DNA of 41,824 bases from Nocardia anaemiae NBRC 100462. GTDB taxonomy: Bacteria > Actinomycetota > Actinomycetes > Mycobacteriales > Mycobacteriaceae. This document shows, one piece after another, positions 1 to 7,788 of this stretch. Both the position numbers and the translations under genes were made by a program. The stretch covers positions 1 to 41,824 of the forward strand of contig NZ_BDAZ01000013.1 in NCBI RefSeq assembly GCF_001612725.1. The letters are read 5' to 3'. The notes below the pieces were generated by a model. That model ran no database searches and was not told the DNA's origin. It was given only the letters and a program-made list of their open reading frames with translations. Within the stretch, counting starts at the first letter, position 1. Each line of letters starts with the position of its first letter.

Positions 1-2
1 CA

Positions 3-749
3 TCACCGTGCGGTCCATCCGCCGTCCATGGTGTAGGACGCACCGGTGACCATTCCCGCGTTCGGCGAGGCGAGCCAACCCACCAATGACGCGACCTCTT
101 CCGGCTCGACCAGGCGCTTGATCGCGCTCTCGGTGAGCAGCACCCGCTCCAGCACCTCTTGCTCGTCGATACCGTGCGCCTTGGCCTGATCGGCAATCTG
201 CTTGTCCACCAAGGGTGTTCGGACATAGCCCGGATTGACGCAGTTGCTGGTGACGCCGTGGCGGCCGCCCTCGAGCGCGGTCACCTTGGACAGGCCCTCC
301 AGTGCGTGCTTGGCCGTCACGTACGCGACCTTGTATTCGGACGCGCGCAACCCGTGCACCGAGGACAGATTGATGATCCGGCCGAAGCCGCGCCGATACA
401 TCTGCGGCAGTGCCGCGCGGATGAGCAGGAACGGCGCTTCGACCATGAGGGTCATCAGGTTCCGGAATCGCTCCGGTGCGAAATCCTCGATCGGGTTGAT
501 GCTCTGCACACCCGCGTTGTTCACCAGGATATCGACGTCCAAGGTGAGCTTTTCCAGTGCCGCGACGTCGAGAAGATCTATGGCCCAGGCTTTTCCGTCG
601 ATCTCACTCGCGAGGGCTTTCGCACCTACGTCATCGATATCGGCGATGGTGACGGTAGCGCCACGCGCCGCGAGTTCCCTGGCGCAGGCGGCGCCGATGC
701 CGCTGGCACCGCCGGTGATCAGGGCGGAACGTCCGGTCAGTTCACTCAT
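3..749 (-). CDS. 3-hydroxybutyrate dehydrogenase (SDR family)
   Basis: Predicted cytosolic short-chain dehydrogenase of 248 residues that oxidises 3-hydroxybutyrate to acetoacetate with NAD. Seen directly: the nucleotide-binding TGGASGIG at residues 12-19, NNAG at 77-80, catalytic Ser130 in NLSS, and the YxxxK pair Tyr143/Lys147. Full length for a classical SDR. The C-terminal part (NPGYVRTPLVDKQI, then KRLVEPEEVA and a final MDGGWTA) is the pattern I associate with D-3-hydroxybutyrate dehydrogenases rather than generic 3-oxoacyl-ACP reductases. Its ATG overlaps the stop of the upstream transporter by 4 bp (ATGA), so the two are almost certainly translated from one mRNA. Likely controlled by the divergent LysR regulator. 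Substrate is inferred from family resemblance; another beta-hydroxy acid is possible. Confidence 0.88.
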   Translation of the reverse strand: MSELTGRSALITGGASGIGAACARELAARGATVTIADIDDVGAKALASEIDGKAWAIDLLDVAALEKLTLDVDILVNNAGVQSINPIEDFAPERFRNLMTLMVEAPFLLIRAALPQMYRRGFGRIINLSSVHGLRASEYKVAYVTAKHALEGLSKVTALEGGRHGVTSNCVNPGYVRTPLVDKQIADQAKAHGIDEQEVLERVLLTESAIKRLVEPEEVASLVGWLASPNAGMVTGASYTMDGGWTAR

Positions 750-2164
750 CTGAGCTCCGCTCGTAGGGTTTCGGCCTGCGCGACAGGCGCTGCCGGGGTT
801 TGCGCGGCAAGGGTTTGCGCGTCGGCGGTATCGACGCTCTCCAGCGTTATGCCCTTCGTTTCCCGGGCGAACAGGACCGCGATCGCGGTAATCGCCGCGG
901 CTGCGGCCAAATACATGGCGATCGGTACCGCCGACTCATAAGTATTGAGCAAGCGCACGGCGATGATCGGGGCGAGCGATCCGGCCACGATCGAGGTGAC
1001 CTGATAACCGAGGGAGACACCGGAATACCGCATCCGAGTGGGGAACATCTCGGCCATGATCGCGGGCTGGCCCGCATACATGAAGGCGTGGAATACCAGG
1101 CCGATAATGATCGCGGACATGATGATCGCGTTGTGGCCGCTATCCATCATCGGAAAGGCGAAGAAGCCCCAGGTGCCCGCGGTGAGCGCGCCGACCAGAT
1201 ACACCGGCCGCCTGCCGAAGCGATCGGAGAGATTGCCCGCCAACGGAATCATGAAGAAATGCACGGCATGGGCGGCAAGCAGCCACCAGAGGATGACCTT
1301 GGTGTCGACGTGCACATGCACCTTGAGATAGGTGATGGTGAAGGTGACCACCAGGTAGTAAAGGATGTTCTCGCCGAATCGCAGCCCCATGGCGGTGAAT
1401 ACGCCGCGCGGGTAGCGCCGCAGCACCTCGACGACACTGAGCGAATTCGCCTTGATCTGTTCGATTTCCTGCTGTGCCGCAACGAAAATCGGTGCGTCGG
1501 TGACCTTGGTGCGAATGTAGTAGCCGACCAGCACGACCACCGCGGACAACCAGAACGCCACGCGCCAACCCCAGCTCAGGAAGGCGGCGTCGGACAGTGT
1601 CGAGGTCAATGCCAGCAGCGCGACCGTCGCCAACATATTGCCCACCGGCACCCCGGCCTGCGGCCAGCTCGCCCAGAATCCGCGGCTCTTGTTCGGACTG
1701 TGTTCGGCAACGAGCAATACCGCGCCACCCCATTCGCCGCCGACCGCGAAGCCCTGGATGAATCGCAAGATAACGAGCAAAGTCGGTGCCCAGTAACCGA
1801 TTTGGGCGAAGGACGGCAGACACCCCATCAGGAACGTCGCGGCACCGACCAGCACCAGACTGAACTGCAGCAGCTTCTTACGGCCGTATTTATCACCGAA
1901 ATGTCCGAAGACGACGCCGCCCAACGGACGTGCGGCGAAACCGACGGCGTAGGTGATGAAAGCGGCGAGGATCGCGTCCAGATCGCTGGTGCCCTTGGCG
2001 AAGAACACCTTGCTGAAGACGAGCGTCGCGGCCGTGCCGTAGAGGAAGAACTCGTACCACTCGACCACGGTGCCCGCCATGGACGCGGCCACCACCCGCC
2101 TCAGCCCGGCCGGTATCCCGCCGGGATCGTTCCCCGTCGGCCGCATCGCATCCCGCACGCTCAT
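746..2164 (-). CDS. MHS-family MFS transporter (metabolite:H+ symporter)
   Basis: A 472-residue inner-membrane transporter of the major facilitator superfamily. The N-terminus (VEWYEFFLYGTAA), the loop 2-3 motif GHFGDKYGRKK, RFIQGFAVGGEWGGA in the fourth helix region and SDRFGRRPVYLVGA in the second half are hallmarks of the metabolite:H+ symporter (MHS) group, whose known members import alpha-ketoglutarate, shikimate, proline/betaine and other small acids. About twelve hydrophobic segments are visible. The ATG at 2164 is preceded by AAGGAG (complement of 2171-2177) at good spacing. It is the first gene of a two-gene operon with the 3-hydroxybutyrate dehydrogenase, so a plausible but unproven substrate is 3-hydroxybutyrate or a related short-chain acid. 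The Ala/Gln-rich C-terminal tail is cytosolic and not conserved. Confidence 0.9.
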   Translation of the reverse strand: MSVRDAMRPTGNDPGGIPAGLRRVVAASMAGTVVEWYEFFLYGTAATLVFSKVFFAKGTSDLDAILAAFITYAVGFAARPLGGVVFGHFGDKYGRKKLLQFSLVLVGAATFLMGCLPSFAQIGYWAPTLLVILRFIQGFAVGGEWGGAVLLVAEHSPNKSRGFWASWPQAGVPVGNMLATVALLALTSTLSDAAFLSWGWRVAFWLSAVVVLVGYYIRTKVTDAPIFVAAQQEIEQIKANSLSVVEVLRRYPRGVFTAMGLRFGENILYYLVVTFTITYLKVHVHVDTKVILWWLLAAHAVHFFMIPLAGNLSDRFGRRPVYLVGALTAGTWGFFAFPMMDSGHNAIIMSAIIIGLVFHAFMYAGQPAIMAEMFPTRMRYSGVSLGYQVTSIVAGSLAPIIAVRLLNTYESAVPIAMYLAAAAAITAIAVLFARETKGITLESVDTADAQTLAAQTPAAPVAQAETLRAELR

Positions 2165-2184
2165 CGAACATCTCCTTCATGACC

Positions 2185-2218
2185 GGGGCCACATCTGCCG
2201 AGCAGATGTGACGGCCCC
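2185..2218. promoter_or_regulatory. Inverted repeat upstream of transporter operon (operator or 5'-UTR hairpin)
   Basis: Read on the plus strand: GGGGCC ACATCTGC, a 3-nt centre CGA, then GCAGATGT, an extra GAC, and GGCCCC. The inner 8-bp arms (2191-2198 and 2202-2209) pair perfectly and the outer 6-bp arms extend the dyad with one 3-nt bulge. It lies 21 bp upstream of the transporter ATG and a few bases before its Shine-Dalgarno. The core ATCTGC/GCAGAT is repeated at 2288-2305, which points to a protein-binding operator (probably for the divergent LysR protein). As RNA it would also fold into a strong hairpin next to the ribosome binding site. Confidence 0.65.
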
Positions 2219-2287
2219 CACATTTCGTGGTCAGAACGAGTATTCGTGCACATATCTTCGGGTGCAATGACCAGTTGTGCAGTGCGC

Positions 2288-2305
2288 ATCTGCAAGAATG
2301 CAGAT
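2288..2305. promoter_or_regulatory. Second inverted repeat with the same half-site, abutting the LysR start
   Basis: ATCTGCA (2288-2294), spacer AGAA, TGCAGAT (2299-2305): a perfect 7-bp dyad that ends directly before the ATG at 2306. It shares the ATCTGC...GCAGAT half-sites of the repeat at 2185-2218, but the gap between these half-sites is 6 nt rather than 3 nt. Position over the start of the regulator gene suggests autoregulation, the common arrangement for divergently transcribed LysR regulators. Confidence 0.6.
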
Positions 2306-3229
2306 ATGAGTGCGGCTGCCTCTGGTCCCAGCCGCCCCAGCGCGGATGATCTGCTGGTTCTGCTAGCCGTCGGGCGCTCCGGTCGCTTCGTGTCGGCCGC
2401 CGAGGAACTCGGGATCAACCACACCACCATTTCGCGCCGCATTGCCGCACTGGAGCAGACGCTGGGTGGACGAGTGCTCACCCGGGCGACCGGTGGCTGG
2501 GAGCTGACCGATCTCGGCCGGGAGGCGTTGGCGGCGGCCGAGGCGGTGGAATCGGCGGTCAAGTCACTGGCGACCGATGCGGACGGCACCCGGGTGCTCG
2601 AGGGTGTGGTTCGGATTTCGGCGACCGACGGATTCAGTGCCTATATGGCGGCACCGGCCGCCGCGGACGTGCAGCGGCGGCATCCGAAGATTTCGGTCGA
2701 GATCGTCGCGGCGACCAGGCGGGCCTCCCAGCAGCGGTCAGGTCTGGATATCGAGGTTGTGGTCGGTGAACCGCAAGTGCACCGCGCAAGGGCGATTCGA
2801 TTGGCTGATTACTGCCTCGGGCTATACGGTTCGCGTGATTATCTCCGCGAACACGGAACGCCAACGGCCATAGGGGATCTCGCACGCCACTCGCTGGTCT
2901 ATTTCATCGATTCCATGCTGCAAGTGGATGATTTGGACCTGGCATCCAGCTTCGCACCCGCCATGCGTGAATCCGTCACTTCCACCAACGTTTTCGTGCA
3001 CGTCGAGGCGACCCGAGCGGCCGCTGGCCTCGGTCTGCTCCCGTGTTTCATGGCCGACCGGCACGATGACTTGATCCGACTGCTTCGCAAGGAAGTCTCC
3101 GTCCGGCTCACCTATTGGCTCGTCACGCGCACCGAAACATTGCGCAGGCCCGAGGTCGCAGCGGTAGTCGACGCGATTCAGGTTCGGGTGCGGGAGCAGC
3201 GGAATGTCCTGCTCGGCTTATCGGCGTAA
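2306..3229 (+). CDS. LysR-family transcriptional regulator
   Basis: LysR-type regulator with an N-terminal winged helix-turn-helix (LLVLLAVGRSGRFVSAAEELGINHTTISRRIAALEQ, shown as two pieces here: the recognition helix is NHTTISRRI) followed by a periplasmic-binding-protein-like effector domain that begins around GVVRISATDGF. The frame is open from GTG 2246, but ATG 2306 is preferred because it leaves a normal short leader (about 13 residues) before the HTH and yields 307 residues, the usual family size. No Shine-Dalgarno precedes 2306, so translation may be leaderless; GTG 2246 or ATG 2267 remain possible. Transcribed divergently from the transporter/dehydrogenase operon, with two matching inverted repeats in between, so it most likely controls that operon and itself. 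One rare TTA leucine codon lies four codons before the stop. Confidence 0.88.
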   Translation: MSAAASGPSRPSADDLLVLLAVGRSGRFVSAAEELGINHTTISRRIAALEQTLGGRVLTRATGGWELTDLGREALAAAEAVESAVKSLATDADGTRVLEGVVRISATDGFSAYMAAPAAADVQRRHPKISVEIVAATRRASQQRSGLDIEVVVGEPQVHRARAIRLADYCLGLYGSRDYLREHGTPTAIGDLARHSLVYFIDSMLQVDDLDLASSFAPAMRESVTSTNVFVHVEATRAAAGLGLLPCFMADRHDDLIRLLRKEVSVRLTYWLVTRTETLRRPEVAAVVDAIQVRVREQRNVLLGLSA

Positions 3230-3291
3230 TCGGTTGCTGGTGGCATGACGGCGCCCTCGTGGTTCGGGACAGGGTGGACTTCGATAGCCAC

Positions 3292-3332
3292 CGTCCGGAA
3301 AATCCCAGCGAGCGTGCGGATTTCAACGGACG
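3292..3332. terminator. Possible bidirectional hairpin between convergent genes
   Basis: CGTCCG (3292-3297) pairs with CGGACG (3327-3332), and AAATCC (3300-3305) pairs with GGATTT (3318-3323), leaving a 12-nt loop and a small internal loop. It sits between the end of the LysR gene and the end of the ABC ATPase gene, which converge, and overlaps the ATPase stop codon. There is no U-tract, which is common in actinobacterial terminators but makes the call tentative. Confidence 0.4.
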
Positions 3333-4051
3333 CGGGTGAGGGTGCCGTCGGTCATGTGGTGGATGGTGTTCATCTGGTGTAGGTGGGTTCGGTCGTGGGT
3401 CACCAGGAGGGTGGCGGCGTTGTGGGTGCGGACCACGGCGAGGATCAATTCGATTATGGCGGTGCCTCGTTCGGTGTCGAGGGCGCTGGTCGGTTCGTCG
3501 ATTACCAGGAGGGATGGGTCGTTCATCAGGGCGCGGGCTATGTTGACGCGTTGGCGTTGGCCGCCGGATAGTTGGGCGGGGCGTTTGGCATGTTGGTCGG
3601 CGAGGCCGACCGAGTCGAGTAATTCCATTGCCTTGGTGCGGGTTTCGCGGCGTCGGGTGGGGGAGGTGAACAGGTGCTGGCCGAGGTGGGACATGACCTC
3701 GAGTTGTTCGACGGCGGTCAGGGCGGGGATCAGGTTGGGTTGTTGGAAGACGATGCCGATGGATGAACGGCGCAGGGCGGCGGCTGCACGTCGGGTGAGG
3801 TTTGCGAGATCGACTGTGCCGTCGGGTGTTTCCAGGGTTATGTGGCCGGAGTCGGGGCGGATCAGGGTGGAGACTACGGCGAGGAGGCTGGATTTCCCGG
3901 AGCCGGAGGGGCCGGTGATCGCGGCGATGGTGCCGCCGGTGACGTGCAGGTTCACCTTGTCCAGTGCGGTGCGGCGGCCCGCGCCGTCCGGGTAGGTGAG
4001 GGTCGTATCGCTGACGGTGAGAGCGGTCTTGGTCATGGTCGCGGTGGTCAT
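3323..4051 (-). CDS. ABC transporter ATP-binding protein (MacB/LolD-type)
   Basis: A 242-residue ATPase subunit. Seen in order: Walker A GPSGSGKS (residues 47-54), Q-loop FQQPN (about 102-106), signature LSGGQ (161-165), Walker B LLVIDEPTS (about 181-189) and the switch histidine in VTHD near the C-terminus. The type resembles LolD/MacB/DevA ATPases that pair with FtsX-like permeases, which fits the permease gene ending 15 bp upstream in the same orientation. The ATG at 4051 has GGAG six bases upstream. Such pairs move lipids, lipoproteins or hydrophobic and peptide compounds across or out of the membrane, or transduce force to the envelope; the substrate cannot be read from the sequence. Confidence 0.92.
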   Translation of the reverse strand: MTTATMTKTALTVSDTTLTYPDGAGRRTALDKVNLHVTGGTIAAITGPSGSGKSSLLAVVSTLIRPDSGHITLETPDGTVDLANLTRRAAAALRRSSIGIVFQQPNLIPALTAVEQLEVMSHLGQHLFTSPTRRRETRTKAMELLDSVGLADQHAKRPAQLSGGQRQRVNIARALMNDPSLLVIDEPTSALDTERGTAIIELILAVVRTHNAATLLVTHDRTHLHQMNTIHHMTDGTLTRVR

Positions 4052-4066
4052 GTGGGTCTCCGGAGG

Positions 4067-5125
4067 TCAGCGGGTGGCGCTGAGCGCGATCAGCGGGTCG
4101 GTGGTGAACAGGAAGCGCAGGGCGAAGGCGGCGCCGAGCAGACCGAGGACGATCAGGGCCGCGGCCGGGAACAGGGTTGTCGAAACGCTGAGTACGAATG
4201 GCAGTGAGTCACCTATGAAAGTCGCTGCGGTGATGGTGATTCCGAGTCCGACAGCGACACCGGCGGTCAGCACGATTGCCGCTTGGGTGAGGGCGTCGCG
4301 GACCAGCGCGCCGGATGTCGCCCCGAGTGCTTTCAAGGTTGCGATATCGGGCGTGCGTTGCACCGTCCACACGGTGAAGAACGCGCCGATCACCAGGGCC
4401 GAGATGGCGAAGAGCAGCACCGTCATCAGTGTCAGCGAACCGTTTTCGGCTTTGTAGGAACTCAATGCCGACAGCGATTCGGAAACGCTGGCCGAGGACG
4501 TATGCGCAGATGCGTTGGCGGAGGCGGTATTCGGGATGCCGGATACCGCGAGCACCGTGGCGGCACCACCGCGCGGGCTTATCGATTGCCAGTCGGTGAG
4601 CGTCATCCAGATGACGGGGGTGTGGCTGTACCAGTCATCGCCCTGTACCGCGGCGACCCGGAAGCTGCCCGCGCCGAGCGTGATGGTGTCACCGGCGATG
4701 GCATCGAGGGCCTTGGCCGCGCCGGTGCTGAGCACGACGCTGCCGGAATCGGTTGCGAAGCGGTTGCCGAAGGTGGTTCCGGTGGAGCCGAACAGCGCGA
4801 CTCGAGCGGGTTTGGTCGCACCCTGACCAGATACCGCACCCTCGGCCCGACTGATGCCGATCGGGTCAACGGAGCTTGCGGCTGTCCGCCAGATCTCGAC
4901 TTGTTGCTCGGTCAGTGCGGAGGTATCGAAGGAGGGATCCGCGCTGGCATCCGCGAAGACAATGGCATCGGCGTGGATCGCCTCGATGGCCGAGATGTTC
5001 TGGTGCGCGAGTCCGGCGGTGAGACCGCTGAGGAAACTCACCAGCAGCGCCACCAGGGTGACAACCAGCGTGATGAGCAGAAAGCGGCCGCGTGCGGCCC
5101 GCAGATCCCGGAGTGCGACGAACAT
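4067..5125 (-). CDS. ABC transporter permease, FtsX/MacB-like
   Basis: Membrane subunit of about 352 residues. It has one N-terminal transmembrane segment (FLLITLVVTLVALLVSFL), a long extracytoplasmic domain of roughly 200 residues, and three hydrophobic segments at the C-terminus, the FtsX-like topology of MacB/LolC/DevC permeases. The reading frame stays open upstream to 5461, but the start is placed at ATG 5125 (MFVALRDLRAARG) because this gives the canonical cytoplasmic start before the first helix, has a weak AGGG-type Shine-Dalgarno, and avoids overlap with the divergent kinase gene. Directly followed by its ATPase. The divergent two-component system suggests induction by an envelope or antimicrobial signal. 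Confidence 0.85.
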   Translation of the reverse strand: MFVALRDLRAARGRFLLITLVVTLVALLVSFLSGLTAGLAHQNISAIEAIHADAIVFADASADPSFDTSALTEQQVEIWRTAASSVDPIGISRAEGAVSGQGATKPARVALFGSTGTTFGNRFATDSGSVVLSTGAAKALDAIAGDTITLGAGSFRVAAVQGDDWYSHTPVIWMTLTDWQSISPRGGAATVLAVSGIPNTASANASAHTSSASVSESLSALSSYKAENGSLTLMTVLLFAISALVIGAFFTVWTVQRTPDIATLKALGATSGALVRDALTQAAIVLTAGVAVGLGITITAATFIGDSLPFVLSVSTTLFPAAALIVLGLLGAAFALRFLFTTDPLIALSATR

Positions 5126-5185
5126 ACCATCACCCTGCCGCGCGCTGGAGCTCGCGCCATCGCGCACGCGGAGGAATGCGCCCCG

Positions 5186-5219
5186 ATCGAAGGTTGGTCG
5201 GTGTTTTACGCCTTTCGAT
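5186..5219. promoter_or_regulatory. Imperfect inverted repeat in the divergent ABC / two-component promoter region
   Basis: ATCGAAGG (5186-5193) and CCTTTCGAT (5211-5219) form an inverted repeat with one bulged base and a 17-nt centre, in the 130-bp gap between the ABC permease and the sensor kinase. A response regulator of the NarL type typically binds such dyads, so this may be its operator. No convincing -35/-10 pair could be fixed by eye. Confidence 0.3.
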
Positions 5220-5255
5220 GGATGCCGCTCGGATAGCCGCACATAAGCTGACAAC

Positions 5256-6602
5256 GTGCATTCGTCGCCGCTGACCCCCGTCTTCACCGCGCTGCGGTTG
5301 GGGCTGCATGTGCTGGTGACGACGCTGGCCGTGGTGGTCGCGGTGCGTGCGCTGCTGCCGGGTGCCGGACACCCGCTCGGCGTCGTCACGTTGACAGTGC
5401 TGTTCCTGGCGGTGTATTTCGCCGGTGCGCTGGTCGGCCGCCACCCGGCGGGCATTCGCATCTGGCTGGCGGCGCTGACGGTGCTGTGGCTCGGTCTCGT
5501 GGTGCTCGCGCCCGATGCCGGATACCTCGCATTCGGTCTGTTCTTCCTCTATCTGCATCTGCTGCCGCGACCGTGGAGTCTGGTCGCGGTCGGTGCGGCC
5601 ACCGTGCTGGCGGTGATCGGTTTCGGTGCGCATCGCGGCTGGTCGGTGGCGGGGGTGATCGGGCCGGTGCTCGGCGCGGCCGTGGCGGTCGGGATCGGGC
5701 TCGGCTACCAGGCGCTGTTCCGCGAATCCGCCGAACGTCAGCGGCTGATCGACGAATTGCTCAGTACCCGAGCGACTCTCGCCGAACAGGAGCGCACGGC
5801 GGGGAAATTGGCCGAGCGCGAACGGCTGGCGCAGGAGATCCACGACACCGTCGCGCAGGGGTTGAGCAGTATCCAACTGCTGCTGCACGCCGCGGAACAG
5901 TCCGCACCGGAACACCCTGCGCTGCAACAGATTCGACTGGCCCGCGAGACCGCGGCGGAGAATTTGGCCGAAACCCGAAGGCTGATAGCGGAATTGACTC
6001 CGGTCGCCTTGGAGGGGCAGAGCCTCGCGCAGGCGCTCGAGCGCATCTGTCGACGCGCCGAGACTCCGGGGCTGCGCACCCAGATGGTCGTCGAGGGCAC
6101 CCCGGAGCGCCTGCCCATGCCCGTCGAGGCGGCACTGGTTCGGATCGCGCAGGGGGCGGTCTCGAACGTGCTGCGCCACGCGGGCGCGAGCCGGATGCGA
6201 TTGACCCTGACCTACGCCGATTCCGATGTGTACCTCGACGTGGTCGATGACGGCATGGGCATCGATCCCGCTGTGCTCGACCGCGCCCCATCGGGCACCT
6301 TCGGGCTGGCCGCCATGCACAGTCGCGTCGAACAGCAGGGTGGGACCATGGCGGTCGAATCCGAACCCGGCCACACCGCGGTCGCCGTCTCATTTCCGCT
6401 GGAGCCCCCACCTACTGAATCCGGTTTCGGCGCAGCCGATTCGGGCCTACCCGCAGCGGAAGCGAGCCCTGCGCAATCCGCGTCCATGCCGAACCACCCC
6501 GACCTGACCGCACGCGCAACGGAATCCGGGCCTGCACCGAACGAATCCGGTACGCCCGCAGCGGGCATACCAAATGCCACGGACCAGGAGCGCTACCCAT
6601 GA
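5256..6602 (+). CDS. Sensor histidine kinase, NarL/DesK-type (HisKA_3)
   Basis: Membrane-bound sensor kinase of 448 residues. The first about 150 residues contain four to five hydrophobic segments with little extracellular sequence, as in intramembrane-sensing kinases. A coiled-coil linker leads to the HisKA_3 phosphoacceptor region with His196 in QEIHDTVAQG, then a GHKL ATPase domain with the N-box replaced by the family form (AQGAVSNVLRHA), a VVDDGMGI G1 box and GTFGLAAMHSRV. It probably autophosphorylates and passes phosphate to the response regulator whose ATG overlaps its stop (ATGA). GTG start at 5256 without a clear Shine-Dalgarno. The C-terminus carries an unusual low-complexity tail of about 65 residues rich in Glu-Ser-Gly and Pro/Ala after the catalytic domain. 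Confidence 0.9.
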   Translation: MHSSPLTPVFTALRLGLHVLVTTLAVVVAVRALLPGAGHPLGVVTLTVLFLAVYFAGALVGRHPAGIRIWLAALTVLWLGLVVLAPDAGYLAFGLFFLYLHLLPRPWSLVAVGAATVLAVIGFGAHRGWSVAGVIGPVLGAAVAVGIGLGYQALFRESAERQRLIDELLSTRATLAEQERTAGKLAERERLAQEIHDTVAQGLSSIQLLLHAAEQSAPEHPALQQIRLARETAAENLAETRRLIAELTPVALEGQSLAQALERICRRAETPGLRTQMVVEGTPERLPMPVEAALVRIAQGAVSNVLRHAGASRMRLTLTYADSDVYLDVVDDGMGIDPAVLDRAPSGTFGLAAMHSRVEQQGGTMAVESEPGHTAVAVSFPLEPPPTESGFGAADSGLPAAEASPAQSASMPNHPDLTARATESGPAPNESGTPAAGIPNATDQERYP

Positions 6603-7216
6603 TTCGCCTGCTCCTTGCCGACGACCATGCCATTGTGCGCGCGGGCCTGCGCGCACTACTGGAGAGCAATCCCGACATCACCGTCGTCGGCGACGCACCG
6701 ACCGCCGAGGCGGCCGTCGCGCTCTGTAGCACCACCCCGGTCGATCTGGTGCTGATGGATCTCAGCTTCGGGCCCGGACGCTCGGGCGTCGATGCGACCG
6801 CCGAATTGCGGGCGCTGCCACAGCCGCCCAATGTCCTGGTCGTCACCAACTACGACACCGACGCCGATATCCTCAGCGCCATCGAGGCCGGGGCCTGCGG
6901 CTACATCCTCAAGGACACCCCGCCGATGGAGCTGCTCGCCGCGGTGCGGTCGGCGGCCGCGGGCGAGAGTGTGCTGTCGCCCGCGGTCGCCTCGAAACTG
7001 ATGATCCGCGTGCGCCGCGCCGACACCACCCTGAGTCCGCGCGAAATCGAGGTACTGCGCCTAGTTGCCGACGGCAGCTCCAACCGCGAGATAGCCAAGG
7101 AACTATTCCTCAGCGAAACCACCGTCAAATCCCACCTGGTGCACATCTACGCCAAACTCGGCGTCCGCTCCCGCACCTCCGCCGTCGCCCGCGCCCGCGA
7201 ACAAGGCGCCATCTAG
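6599..7216 (+). CDS. Response regulator, NarL/LuxR family
   Basis: A 205-residue response regulator. The receiver domain has acidic residues DDH near the start, the phosphoacceptor Asp54 in VLMDLSFG, a Thr/Ser region VVTNYD and Lys in YILKDTPP. It is followed by a LuxR-type helix-turn-helix (LSPREIEVLRLVADG, then NREIAKELFLSETTVKSHL). Translation is coupled to the upstream kinase by a 4-bp overlap, so they are partners. The divergent ABC transporter genes are the likely targets, as is common for NarL-type systems beside FtsX-like transporters; this target assignment is inference. Confidence 0.93.
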   Translation: MIRLLLADDHAIVRAGLRALLESNPDITVVGDAPTAEAAVALCSTTPVDLVLMDLSFGPGRSGVDATAELRALPQPPNVLVVTNYDTDADILSAIEAGACGYILKDTPPMELLAAVRSAAAGESVLSPAVASKLMIRVRRADTTLSPREIEVLRLVADGSSNREIAKELFLSETTVKSHLVHIYAKLGVRSRTSAVARAREQGAI

Positions 7217-7346
7217 TCAGCGATCAAGATCAGGTGGCACTGGTGGCGGAGGCTTCTCGCGTTTGCCGCCATGGTTTCCACATAATCATCTGTCCAGTCG
7301 GGTGTGGCTGGTGGTTGGAGGCGGCGGGGGGTTCTAGGGTTGGGGG

Positions 7347-7778
7347 ATGGTCTCCCTCTTGGATCGCGATGTGCGCGAATTCCTTTCTCATGGCACGCGA
7401 ACTGCGAAGGTCGCCTTTGTGACCTCTGGCGGCCGCCCGGTGGTGACGCCGGTGTGGTTTGTGCTCGAGGGCGACGAGCTGGTCTTCAATACCGGCAAGG
7501 CGTCGGCCAAGGGAAAGGCCTTCGCCCGCGATCCGCGCATCGCGCTGGTGGTCGACCTCGAGGAACCGCCGTACTCGTCGATTCAGATCCAGGGCACCGT
7601 GACCCTGTCCGAGGATCCCGACGAACTCCTGCGCAGCGCTACCGAGATCGGCGGCCGCTATATGGGCGCGGATCGCGCCGAGGAATTCGGCAAGCGCAAT
7701 GGCGTCCCTGGCGAACTGGTGGTCCGGGTGCACCCGTCGAAGGTGATCGCCCACTTCGACGCGACGGCCTCGTCCTAG
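7347..7778 (+). CDS. PPOX-class F420-dependent oxidoreductase-like protein
   Basis: A 143-residue single-domain split-barrel flavin/F420-binding protein. The line TAKVAFVTSGGRPVVTPVWF at residues 19-38 and the following strand pattern (VFNTGKASAKGKAFARDPRIALVVD in part) match the PPOX/pyridoxamine 5'-phosphate-oxidase-like fold that is expanded in mycobacteria and nocardiae. Such proteins use FMN or, in this group, coenzyme F420 for poorly known reductions; the substrate is unknown. ATG 7347 is preceded by a G-rich stretch (GGGTTGGGGG) that may serve as ribosome binding site. It ends 10 bp before cobM and may share its transcript. Confidence 0.85.
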   Translation: MVSLLDRDVREFLSHGTRTAKVAFVTSGGRPVVTPVWFVLEGDELVFNTGKASAKGKAFARDPRIALVVDLEEPPYSSIQIQGTVTLSEDPDELLRSATEIGGRYMGADRAEEFGKRNGVPGELVVRVHPSKVIAHFDATASS

Positions 7779-7788
7779 ACTCGCTCGC

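Noticed and set aside
2246..2305. Upstream GTG/ATG starts for the LysR gene
   Set aside because: They would add 13-20 residues ahead of the HTH, cover the operator dyad with coding sequence and have no better ribosome site. Not fully excluded.
5126..5461. 112-residue N-terminal extension of the ABC permease frame
   Set aside because: It overlaps the divergent kinase gene, lacks any membrane or signal features, and ATG 5125 gives the standard FtsX-like start.
7230..7290. TGGCGG / CCGCCA pairing after the response regulator as a terminator
   Set aside because: Only a 6-bp stem with a long loop and no U-run; too weak to call.
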